This document shows, one piece after another, positions 1 through 5,328 of a stretch of 6,353 nucleotides of DNA (position 1 is the first letter of the stretch; each line of letters starts with the position of its first letter). The DNA comes from Hyphomicrobiales bacterium (GTDB lineage Bacteria; Pseudomonadota; Alphaproteobacteria; Rhizobiales; Beijerinckiaceae): contig JAIXZF010000100.1 in assembly GCA_027489835.1 (NCBI GenBank), positions 1 to 6,353 of the forward strand. Direction: 5' to 3'. Below the pieces are notes generated by a model. That model saw only the letters and a list, made by a program, of their open reading frames with translations. It searched no databases and had not been told where the DNA came from. The translations under genes and the position numbers were made by a program.

Positions 1-15
1 CGTTTCGAGACTTTC

Positions 16-1389
16 ATGGCCCGCGATCAATCCGACCCGACGCCGCTTGGCTCCCGCGACGAACTGATCGGCTGGATCGCCGCCGGCGCGAAGCCGAAAT
101 CGGCGTTCCGCCTCGGCACAGAGCATGAGAAGTTTCCGTTCCACCGCGATGATCTCGGGCCCGTCCCGTATGACGGCCCCCGCGGCGGCATCCGCCGGCT
201 GCTCGACGGCATGTCCTGGCTGCTGGGCTGGGAGCCGATCATGGAGGGCGACCATCCCATCGGCTTGGCCGACCCGGTGGGCGGCGGGGCGATCTCTCTC
301 GAGCCGGGCGGCCAGTTCGAGCTGTCCGGTGCGCCGCTCGAGACGCTGCACCAGACCCGCGACGAACTGAACGCCCATCTCGCCGCTGTGAAGAGCCTTG
401 CCGACCCGTTGGGCATCGGCTTCCTCGGGCTTGGCCACAGCCCCAAATGGTCCCTGGCCGAAACGCCCATCATGCCCAAGGCGCGCTACCGCATCATGCG
501 CGACTACATGCCGAAGGTCGGCACGCGGGGCCGCGACATGATGTTCCGGACCTGCACCGTTCAGGTCAATCTCGACTTCGCCAGCGAGGCCGACATGGTG
601 GCCAAGCTCAGGGTCGGCCTCGCGCTCCAGCCCATCGCGACGGCGCTGTTCGCCGCATCGCCCTTCACCGAGGGCAAGCCCAACGGCATGCGCTCCATGC
701 GCTCGGAGATCTGGCGGGACACCGACAACCAGCGCGCCGGCATGCTGGCCTTCGCTTTCGAGGATGGCATGGGCTATGAGCGCTATGTCGACTGGGCGCT
801 CGACGTGCCGATGTATTTCGTCAAGCGCGGACCGGTCTACCACGACGTCGCCGGCGCATCCTTCCGGGATCTGATGGATGGCAGGATGGCCGCCGCCCCC
901 GGCGAGCGCGCCACCATCGCCGACTGGGCCAACCACATGGGCACGCTGTTCCCAGAGGTGCGCCTCAAGCGCTATCTTGAGATGCGCGGCGCCGATGCAG
1001 GCCCGGCCGCCAGCCTGGTGGGGCTGCCGGCCTTCTGGGTCGGCCTGCTCTACGACGACGCGGCGCTCGATCAGGCCTGGCAGCTCGTCAGGGGCTGGAG
1101 CGCCGAGCAGCGCCAGCGCCTGCGCGACGACGTGCCGGCGCAGGGGCTCGGCGCCGTCATCGCGGGGCGCACGGTGCGCGACGTGGCGCGCGACGTGTTG
1201 GCGCTGTCCCGCCAGGGGCTAGCCCGGCGGGCCCGGCGCGATGCCAACGGCGCCGACGAGACGGGCTTCCTCGATCACCTCGACCGCATCGTCGACAGCG
1301 GCCGCACCGTGGCGGACGAACTCCTGGCGGCCTACGAAGGCGAATGGGCTCGCTCGATCGACCCGGCCTTCACGCACTGTACGTTGTGA
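16..1389 (+). CDS. gshA: Glutamate-cysteine ligase, plant/alphaproteobacterial type
   Basis: This is the cytosolic, ATP-dependent enzyme that joins glutamate and cysteine into gamma-glutamylcysteine, the first and usually limiting step of glutathione synthesis. The 457-residue product carries the GCS2-family landmarks of the plant-like class: GTEHEK at residues 34-39 (substrate/metal-binding strand), SLEPGGQFELS at 94-104, the block from MPKARYRIM to TCTVQVNLDF at about 153-188, SPFTEGKPNG at 215-224 and SMRSEIWRDTDNQR at 227-240. FPEVRLKRYLEMRGAD follows further on. As recalled, these blocks match plant GSH1 closely and differ from the enterobacterial GshA class. The length is typical for rhizobial homologues. 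The frame stays open into the window edge, but MARD at position 16 agrees with the usual N-terminus of the family, so I take it as the start. Only 15 upstream bases are visible, so the promoter cannot be judged. No partner gene for glutathione synthetase is present. Confidence 0.96.
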   Translation: MARDQSDPTPLGSRDELIGWIAAGAKPKSAFRLGTEHEKFPFHRDDLGPVPYDGPRGGIRRLLDGMSWLLGWEPIMEGDHPIGLADPVGGGAISLEPGGQFELSGAPLETLHQTRDELNAHLAAVKSLADPLGIGFLGLGHSPKWSLAETPIMPKARYRIMRDYMPKVGTRGRDMMFRTCTVQVNLDFASEADMVAKLRVGLALQPIATALFAASPFTEGKPNGMRSMRSEIWRDTDNQRAGMLAFAFEDGMGYERYVDWALDVPMYFVKRGPVYHDVAGASFRDLMDGRMAAAPGERATIADWANHMGTLFPEVRLKRYLEMRGADAGPAASLVGLPAFWVGLLYDDAALDQAWQLVRGWSAEQRQRLRDDVPAQGLGAVIAGRTVRDVARDVLALSRQGLARRARRDANGADETGFLDHLDRIVDSGRTVADELLAAYEGEWARSIDPAFTHCTL

Positions 1390-1511
1390 GCGAATCTACG
1401 CCTAAAGCGCCGGACCCGGTTCAGGATTGGGGAAGGATGTTGCAACGCCCCGACCCGTTTTGAGCGGTTCCGTTAAGGAAGCGGGAAGTTTCCGCAGGCA
1501 TCTTTCGCGCC
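1390..1511 (+). other. Intergenic gap between gshA and the Flp pilin gene
   Basis: These 122 bases hold no credible ORF. Only weak dyads are visible, such as GCGG (1481-1484) with CCGC (1492-1495), and no clear terminator with a T-run. No good sigma-70 hexamer pair could be placed in front of the pilin gene, so its promoter remains unidentified. Confidence 0.5.
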
Positions 1512-1685
1512 ATGAAGCGGCTCAAGCACATCTCCAGGCAATTCTGGCGCGACGAACGGGGCATCACCTCGATCGAGTATGCGCTGATCGCCTCGATCGT
1601 GTCGATTTGCGCGGTCGGCGCCATGACCGTGATCGGCACCAAGGTGAACCGCAACTTCAACGGCATCCTGCCCGGCCTCAACTGA
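1512..1685 (+). CDS. Flp family type IVb pilin precursor (orphan)
   Basis: This 57-residue ORF encodes a small prepilin, the structural subunit of Flp/Tad-type pili used for surface adhesion. A basic leader (MKRLKH..., ending DERG) is followed by ITSIEYALIA and a hydrophobic helix at about residues 18-43. The cleavage site for a TadV/CpaA-type prepilin peptidase would be between Gly17 and Ile18, which puts the conserved Glu at +5 and Tyr at +6 (E22, Y23). This is the Flp signature and explains the start choice. No other ATG, GTG or TTG lies in frame between the upstream stop at 1461-1463 and this ATG. The Shine-Dalgarno is poor: the 13 bases before the ATG are pyrimidine-rich. No cpa/tad assembly genes are in the window, so it depends on machinery elsewhere. 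It lies 122 bp after gshA and converges with the LysR gene, whose stop is 18 bp away. Confidence 0.9.
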   Translation: MKRLKHISRQFWRDERGITSIEYALIASIVSICAVGAMTVIGTKVNRNFNGILPGLN

Positions 1686-1697
1686 GGCGGGCCTCAA
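1674..1697. repeat. GGCCTCAA direct repeat with intervening complementary TGAGGC
   Basis: GGCCTCAA occurs at 1674-1681 and again at 1690-1697, with TGAGGC at 1683-1688 between them. TGAGGC can pair with either copy, giving two alternative 5-bp hairpins (GCCTC/GAGGC with loop AACT, or TGAGG/CCTCA with loop CGGG). The element spans the pilin stop codon and the short gap to the convergent LysR gene, so it may act as a weak bidirectional terminator. No T-run follows on either strand, so this role is an inference. Confidence 0.35.
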
Positions 1698-1703
1698 GCG
1701 TCA

Positions 1704-2591
1704 TCATTCGGCGGCCATGGCGGGCCTGAGGCTCGCGAGGTTGTCGAGGCTCTGCACGATGTGGTCGGCGAGCGCGTCGACCAGCGGAGACGGGTCCCCG
1801 ACGCCGCGCATCAGCCCGATCCGGCAGGTCGGCAGCGGCGGAAAGCCGTCCGACTGGCCGAGGATGCGCATGCCCGTCCGCACCGCGCTCTCCGGCAGCA
1901 CCGAGACGGCGAGCCCGGCCATCACTGCCGCGCCCACGGCGGTCGAGTTCCAGCTCGAATACAGCACCCTGAAGGCGCGGCCGCTCCGCTCCAGCGCCTC
2001 GGTTGCCGACTGCCGCCAGTTGCAGGTGTGCCGGCCGAGCGCCAGAGGCACGACATCCTCCTCATGGACCTGATGGCGCGCCGACGTGACCCACAAGAGC
2101 TGCTCGACCCGGACGATCTCGGCCGGCCCGCGGCGGTTCACATGGGTGATGATGGCGAGGTCGAGGTCGCCCTGCTGCAGCCGCTCGGCCAGGTTCGGCG
2201 TCGGCTCGCACACCACGGTCACTTCCGCGAGCGGATTGGAACGCGAGAAACGGGCGAGGATTTCGGGCAGGTAGCGGTCGGCGTAGTCGTCCGGGACGCC
2301 GAGCCTGACCCGGCCCTTCAAGTCGGCGTCGCTGAAGATGTTGGCGCATTCGAGGTTCAGCCGGACGATGCGGCGGGCATAATCGAGCACGCGCTCGCCA
2401 TCCTCCGTCAGCTTGGCCTGCCGGCCGTCGCGTTCGAACAGCGCGCGGCCGAGGCGTTCCTCAAGCCGCTTGATCTGCATCGAGACGGCTGACTGCGTCT
2501 TGTGGACGACGTCCGCAGCGCGCGTGAAGGAGCCTGTATCCACGATGGCGACGAAGGTGCGCAACTGATCCGAGTCGAGGATGTGAGCCAT
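1704..2591 (-). CDS. LysR-type transcriptional regulator
   Basis: This 295-residue protein is a DNA-binding regulator with the standard two-domain LysR architecture. The winged helix-turn-helix covers about residues 6-65: LDSDQLRTFVAIVDTGSFTR leads into AADVVHKTQSAVSMQIKRLEE, with LFERDGR and LTEDGERVL closing the wing. A linker helix follows, then the effector-binding domain from about residue 92 (GRVRLGVPDDYADRYLPEIL) to the C-terminus. GDLDLAIITH and AAVMAGLAVSVLPES are typical lobes of that domain. The length is normal for the family. The ligand cannot be deduced. It is divergent from the DUF1127 gene across a 119-bp gap that contains a palindrome over its own predicted promoter, which fits the autoregulation and neighbour control common in this family. 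The start is the ATG at 2591. The upstream ribosome binding site is weak (GAGATGA). Its 3' end faces the Flp pilin gene. Confidence 0.95.
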   Translation of the reverse strand: MAHILDSDQLRTFVAIVDTGSFTRAADVVHKTQSAVSMQIKRLEERLGRALFERDGRQAKLTEDGERVLDYARRIVRLNLECANIFSDADLKGRVRLGVPDDYADRYLPEILARFSRSNPLAEVTVVCEPTPNLAERLQQGDLDLAIITHVNRRGPAEIVRVEQLLWVTSARHQVHEEDVVPLALGRHTCNWRQSATEALERSGRAFRVLYSSWNSTAVGAAVMAGLAVSVLPESAVRTGMRILGQSDGFPPLPTCRIGLMRGVGDPSPLVDALADHIVQSLDNLASLRPAMAAE

Positions 2592-2622
2592 GAGGTCATC
2601 TCATTCGAACGCGTGAAGTCAG

Positions 2623-2650
2623 GCATCATATCTATTCGCTTTTATCATGC
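2623..2650. promoter_or_regulatory. Imperfect palindrome, candidate LysR operator
   Basis: The arms GCATCATA (2623-2630) and TATCATGC (2643-2650) are inverted repeats matching at 7 of 8 positions around a 12-bp spacer, in a locally AT-rich patch within GC-rich DNA. The site lies in the divergent gap between the LysR and DUF1127 genes and covers the predicted LysR -10 and most of its -35. LysR-type proteins typically bind dyads of this kind and repress their own gene while activating the divergent one. The match is seen in the sequence; binding by this regulator is inferred. Confidence 0.45.
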
Positions 2651-2652
2651 AA
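2625..2652 (-). promoter_or_regulatory. Candidate sigma-70-type promoter for the LysR gene
   Basis: Read on the minus strand, TTGCAT (2652-2647) and TATGAT (2630-2625) are separated by 16 bp. The -10 differs from TATAAT at one position; the -35 keeps only the TTG of TTGACA. Transcription would begin near 2618, leaving a leader of about 27 bases before the ATG at 2591. The overlap with the palindrome at 2623-2650 fits autorepression. On the plus strand the right arm also holds TATCAT (2643-2648), a -10-like hexamer with no good -35. It could serve an activator-dependent promoter for the DUF1127 gene. Confidence 0.4.
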
Positions 2653-2699
2653 GGGTGCGGCGCAATGTCCCTGGTGTTCGGTTCAGCCACGCTTGTTTC

Positions 2700-2708
2700 A
2701 GGAGAAGG
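2700..2708 (+). promoter_or_regulatory. Shine-Dalgarno of the DUF1127 gene
   Basis: AGGAGAAGG lies just upstream of the ATG at 2711, with six bases between AGGAG and the start codon. This fixes the start at 2711 rather than the in-frame TTG at 2693, which would place the Shine-Dalgarno inside the coding region. Confidence 0.75.
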
Positions 2709-2710
2709 CC

Positions 2711-3061
2711 ATGTTCACGCTGTCGTCTCTCACGCCTTTTTTGAGCAGCCTCGTTCGCGCGTCCGGCGCGGCCACCACGCGCCTCATGTCCGGCGCGGTC
2801 CGCATGGCGCGCATCTGGGGCAACCGCCGCGCGGTCGGCCAGCTTGCGGAACTTGATGAGCATGCCCTCAAGGATATCGGCCTCAGCCGCACGGATGTGC
2901 GGGGCGCGCTGCAGGTGTCCTACCTCGAGGATCCGTCATGCGTGCTGGCCGACATCGCGGGCGCCAGCCACGGCCGGGCGCAGCGGGCACGCTCGCTCAG
3001 TCTTCGACGTGCGGTGGTGAGCGAGCCCCGGCAAGCTGATCAGGCCTCCTGCGAGGCCTGA
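2711..3061 (+). CDS. DUF1127 (YjiS-like) domain protein with long C-terminal tail
   Basis: This 116-residue protein has a variable, weakly amphipathic N-terminus (residues 1-30). A DUF1127 domain follows at about 32-72, recognised by RIWGNRRAVGQLAELDEHALKDIGLSR, then by a helix that ends in YLEDPSCVLAD. The pattern 'RR...L..L....L.DIG..R' is the family hallmark. A tail of about 40 residues, rich in Arg, Ala and Ser, has no recognisable domain. Small Arg-rich DUF1127 proteins in Alphaproteobacteria have been linked to RNA binding and RNA turnover (CcaF1 of Rhodobacter sphaeroides) and to stress or nutrient adaptation. The role here is unproven. Most family members are about 45-75 residues, so this one is long. 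It is divergent from the LysR gene, its probable regulator by position. The stop codon forms the last base pairs of a strong hairpin. Confidence 0.85.
   Translation: MFTLSSLTPFLSSLVRASGAATTRLMSGAVRMARIWGNRRAVGQLAELDEHALKDIGLSRTDVRGALQVSYLEDPSCVLADIAGASHGRAQRARSLSLRRAVVSEPRQADQASCEA
3040..3061. terminator. Perfect 9-bp hairpin between convergent genes
   Basis: TCAGGCCTC (3040-3048) and GAGGCCTGA (3053-3061) are exact inverse complements around a CTGC tetraloop. The hairpin covers the last codons and the stop of the DUF1127 gene and lies 16 bp from the stop of the convergent DUF937 gene. Its position suggests a bidirectional transcription barrier. Neither strand has a strong T-run after the stem, so it is not a textbook intrinsic terminator and may instead act with Rho or as a 3'-end stabiliser. 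Confidence 0.5.
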
Positions 3062-3066
3062 CCGGC

Positions 3067-3078
3067 GAGCGGCCGCTC
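3067..3078. repeat. GC-rich palindrome at the DUF937 stop
   Basis: GAGCGGCCGCTC is a perfect 12-bp palindrome that reaches into the stop codon (TCA at 3077-3079 on the plus strand) of the DUF937 gene. It lies five bases from the 9-bp hairpin at 3040-3061 and may form part of the same transcription boundary. Without a loop it would not fold as an ordinary RNA hairpin, and in GC-rich DNA it could be chance. Confidence 0.3.
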
Positions 3079-3844
3079 AGCGCTTGAGGAAGGCGTCGAA
3101 GATCGACTGAAGGTTGTTCTGGTGCTGGTCCTGCACCTGCCGGCCGGTCGTGAACATCTTCGTCAGCGCGTCGAGGCCCATCGCAGCGGGATCGAACCCG
3201 GCCTGCTGCGCCTGGGGCTGCTGCTGGCCCATCATGCCGCCGAGCAGGCCGCCCAGCACGCCGCCGAGGCCGCCGCCCATTCCGCCTTGCGCCGTCTGGC
3301 CGCCGCCGAGCAGGCTGCCCAGCAGCCCGCCGAGCGGGTTGTTGGCCTGCGGCTGCTGGCCGCCCATGCCGGGCATCATGCCCTGCGCGAGCTGACCGAG
3401 AATGCCGCCCAGCCCCTGGTTGCTGGCGGACTTGAACAGCCCGCCCATGATCATCGAGGCGACGACCGGCAGCATGGCCTTGAGGACGGCGGACGAAACG
3501 CCGCTCATGGCCGAGGCCTGGTCCGCGACCGCGCGGCTGACATCCTTCGAGCCGAAGAGTTGCCCGAGGACCTGATTGCCCTCCTGCTGGAGGTGATCCG
3601 GGATGCCGTCATTGTTGGCGTCCTCGAACGCCTGCTGGCCGCCCTGCGCGCCCATCATCATGCCGGCCAGCTGGGAGAAGGTGTCCGGCGCCTGCGCCTT
3701 GTTCTGCAGGCCCATGCTGAAGGCGGGCAGCAGCGCCTCGAGCGCGTTCTGCGTCTGCTGCTGCGAGAGCCCGAACTGGTTGGACAGGTTGTTCACGGCG
3801 TTGCCGCCCTGCGCAGCCTGCATGATCTCGAAAAGGTTCATCAT
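3077..3844 (-). CDS. DUF937 (YidB-like) domain protein, Gly/Gln/Met-rich
   Basis: This 255-residue protein of unknown function begins MMNLFEIMQAAQGGNAVNNL, matching the N-terminus usual for DUF937/YidB proteins. The N-terminal domain (about 1-65) includes FGLSQQQTQNALEALLPAF and continues to a second helical region at about 92-140 (SRAVADQASAMSGVSSAVLKAMLPVVASMIMGG, read in parts). Between them is DANNDGIPD at 75-83, which resembles a thrombospondin type 3 or EF-hand calcium loop (D-x-N-x-D-G-x-x-D). Residues 143-215 are low-complexity Gly, Leu, Met and Gln repeats. The C-terminus (FDPAAMGLDALTKMF to FDAFLKR) is again helical. No signal peptide is evident. A longer reading frame starts at 3880, but the family N-terminus and the purine-rich GAGGGGAAG about 10 bases upstream favour 3844 (or the adjacent ATG at 3841). 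It follows the MATE gene by 74 bp on the same strand and may be read through from it. Confidence 0.85.
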   Translation of the reverse strand: MMNLFEIMQAAQGGNAVNNLSNQFGLSQQQTQNALEALLPAFSMGLQNKAQAPDTFSQLAGMMMGAQGGQQAFEDANNDGIPDHLQQEGNQVLGQLFGSKDVSRAVADQASAMSGVSSAVLKAMLPVVASMIMGGLFKSASNQGLGGILGQLAQGMMPGMGGQQPQANNPLGGLLGSLLGGGQTAQGGMGGGLGGVLGGLLGGMMGQQQPQAQQAGFDPAAMGLDALTKMFTTGRQVQDQHQNNLQSIFDAFLKR

Positions 3845-3872
3845 CGCCAGGCTTCCCCTCGTCCAGCCCCAT

Positions 3873-3893
3873 CCGCTCAAGCGGCTTCAGCCG
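3873..3893. repeat. Two overlapping short inverted repeats between MATE and DUF937 genes
   Basis: CCGCTCAAGCGG (3873-3884) and CGGCTTCAGCCG (3882-3893) are each 4-bp-stem inverted repeats with four-base loops, and they share three bases. Only one can fold at a time. They lie in the 74-bp gap downstream of the MATE stop and upstream of the DUF937 start. They could be part of an attenuating or mRNA-processing structure, or chance in GC-rich sequence. No T-run follows. Confidence 0.3.
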
Positions 3894-3918
3894 AGCATAG
3901 GTGAAGCGCGTCGGGGGC

Positions 3919-5328
3919 TCAATGCCGCGCCTCCGGCATCGCGGCGCGTTCGAGCTTGCCGATGGTGCGGAACGACACCAGCAGCGCTGCGATGCCAAAC
4001 ACCGCGCCGCCCGCGGCCATGCCGATGAGCGCGCCCGGCGCCGCCCCGAAATGCGCGCCGATCCAGACCAGCGGCAGCGTGCCGATCGTGGCGCGCCCCC
4101 AGTTGAATGCGGTCGAGTAGAGCGGAAAGCCGAGATTGTTGAACGCGGCGTTGGCCACGAACAGCCCTCCGAGCGTCAGCCACATCGGCCCCGCCACCCA
4201 GGTGAACAGCCTGACGAGGTCGGCCGTGAGCCCCGTGACGTGAAAGAGCTCGACGAGCTGATTCTGTCCGAGCAGCAGGAGAAGCCAGACAGGCAGGACA
4301 TAGAGCGCGCAGAACAAGGTGGCGTCGCGCATGGTCTGGCGCATCCGGCCGAACTGCCGTGCCCCCCAGTTCTGGCCAAGGATGGGACCGACAGCGCCCG
4401 ACAGGGCGAAGAGCGCGCCGAAAGCCACCGGCACGATGCGGTCCATGATGGCGAACGCCGCCACCGCCTTGTCGCCGAACTGGGACATGGTGGAGGCCAC
4501 GAAGATGTTCGCCATCGGCGTCGCGATGTTGGTCAGCACCGCGGGCAGGGCGATCCCCATGGCAAGGCGCATGTCCGGCAGCAGGTCGCGCAGGCGGGGA
4601 ATGGCCACCATGCGGTGGACCATGACCGCGCCCCAATAACCGACGAGGGCGAAGCACAGCCGCGACACCACCGTGGCGATGGCGGCGCCGTCCGTGCCGA
4701 GGCCGAAGCCGAAGATCAGCAGCGGGTCGAGCCCTGCGGTGACGATGCCGCCCGACAGCGTTACGTACATGGCCTTGCGCGCGTCGCCCACGGCCCGCAG
4801 CACGCCGGAATAGCCCATGCCGAGCGCCATCAGCACGTTGGAGGGCATGGCGATGGCGAGGAAGCGCCAGGCCACGTCATAGGCTTCCCCGCGCGCGCCG
4901 AGCGCGGTGAGCAGCCAGGGCATGGCCAGCAGCATCCCGGCGCTGACGATCACCGCTGCGCCGGTCATCAGGTAGAGCGCCGCGCCCGCGATCTCGCGTC
5001 CCTTCTGGCGGTTGCCGGCGCCGAGCTGGCGCGCCACGAGCGCGCTGATGGCGATCAGGAAGCCGATGTTGACCGAGGTCGACAGAAAGAAGGCGAGCGT
5101 CGCGAAGCCCACGCCGGCCGTCGCGGCTGGGTTGCCCATCCAGGAGATGTAGAGCAGCGACAGGAAATCCACGAGGAAGATGGCGATCAGCCCTATGGAG
5201 CCCGTCACCGTCATGTTGACGACATGGCGCATGGTCGAGCCCGTGAGGAACACGGCCTGCGGGCGCGCAGCCTCCGGCTTGGCCGCGGCGGGCGGGGGCG
5301 CCGCCGCGTCGGTGGTTTCGATCGTCAA
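3919..5328 (-). CDS. MATE-family multidrug/cation antiporter
   Basis: This 469-residue inner-membrane protein belongs to the MATE (NorM/DinF-like) family, which exports drugs or other organic cations in exchange for H+ or Na+. It has two homologous halves of about six membrane helices each. Signature segments are FLTGSTMRHVVNMT at 27-40, FLSTSVNIGFLIAISALVAR then QLGAGN at 81-106, GVLRAVGDARKA at 175-186, and the second-half counterpart GPILGQNWGARQFGRMR at 314-330. The length is normal. A 25-residue Ala/Pro-rich cytosolic tail precedes the conserved core. The start is a TTG: AGGAG sits seven bases upstream, the first in-frame ATG is only residue 33, and starting there would remove the conserved FLTGST segment. 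The TTG overlaps the stop of the Kef gene in the sequence TTGA, so the two are probably translationally coupled. The substrate cannot be deduced. Confidence 0.94.
   Translation of the reverse strand: MTIETTDAAAPPPAAAKPEAARPQAVFLTGSTMRHVVNMTVTGSIGLIAIFLVDFLSLLYISWMGNPAATAGVGFATLAFFLSTSVNIGFLIAISALVARQLGAGNRQKGREIAGAALYLMTGAAVIVSAGMLLAMPWLLTALGARGEAYDVAWRFLAIAMPSNVLMALGMGYSGVLRAVGDARKAMYVTLSGGIVTAGLDPLLIFGFGLGTDGAAIATVVSRLCFALVGYWGAVMVHRMVAIPRLRDLLPDMRLAMGIALPAVLTNIATPMANIFVASTMSQFGDKAVAAFAIMDRIVPVAFGALFALSGAVGPILGQNWGARQFGRMRQTMRDATLFCALYVLPVWLLLLLGQNQLVELFHVTGLTADLVRLFTWVAGPMWLTLGGLFVANAAFNNLGFPLYSTAFNWGRATIGTLPLVWIGAHFGAAPGALIGMAAGGAVFGIAALLVSFRTIGKLERAAMPEARH

Noticed and set aside
1390..1511. 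Possible small RNA or riboswitch between gshA and the pilin gene
   Set aside because: Only weak dyads are visible, and no promoter pair or terminator could be placed.
1427..1729. 100-residue plus-strand frame over the pilin gene
   Set aside because: It is a different frame from the pilin signature and has Arg/His-rich shadow composition; the 57-residue pilin frame explains the region.
1761..2492. 243-residue plus-strand frame opposite the LysR gene
   Set aside because: The opposite strand encodes a full, well-formed LysR protein; this frame shows only Arg/His/Gln-rich composition and no motif.
2693..2710. TTG start for the DUF1127 gene six codons upstream of the ATG
   Set aside because: The strong AGGAG would then lie inside the coding region, and no Shine-Dalgarno precedes the TTG.
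3225..3420. Repetitive GCCGCC/CAGC pattern considered as a DNA repeat or CRISPR-like array
   Set aside because: The spacing is irregular and the pattern follows Gly, Leu, Met and Gln codons of the DUF937 low-complexity region; there are no repeat-spacer units.
3845..3880. ATG at 3880 as start of the DUF937 protein
   Set aside because: It adds 12 residues (MSGWGWTRGSLA) not expected in the family, while the ATG at 3844 has a purine-rich site upstream and gives the usual MNLFEIM start.
3122..3904. 260-residue plus-strand frame opposite the DUF937 gene
   Set aside because: The Ala/His/Leu/Arg-rich product mirrors the repetitive codons of the DUF937 gene, which has a recognisable family N-terminus and a ribosome binding site.
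3887..4657. 256-residue minus-strand frame overlapping the MATE gene
   Set aside because: It is an out-of-frame reading of the MATE gene, rich in Arg, Gly and His, without membrane helices or motifs.
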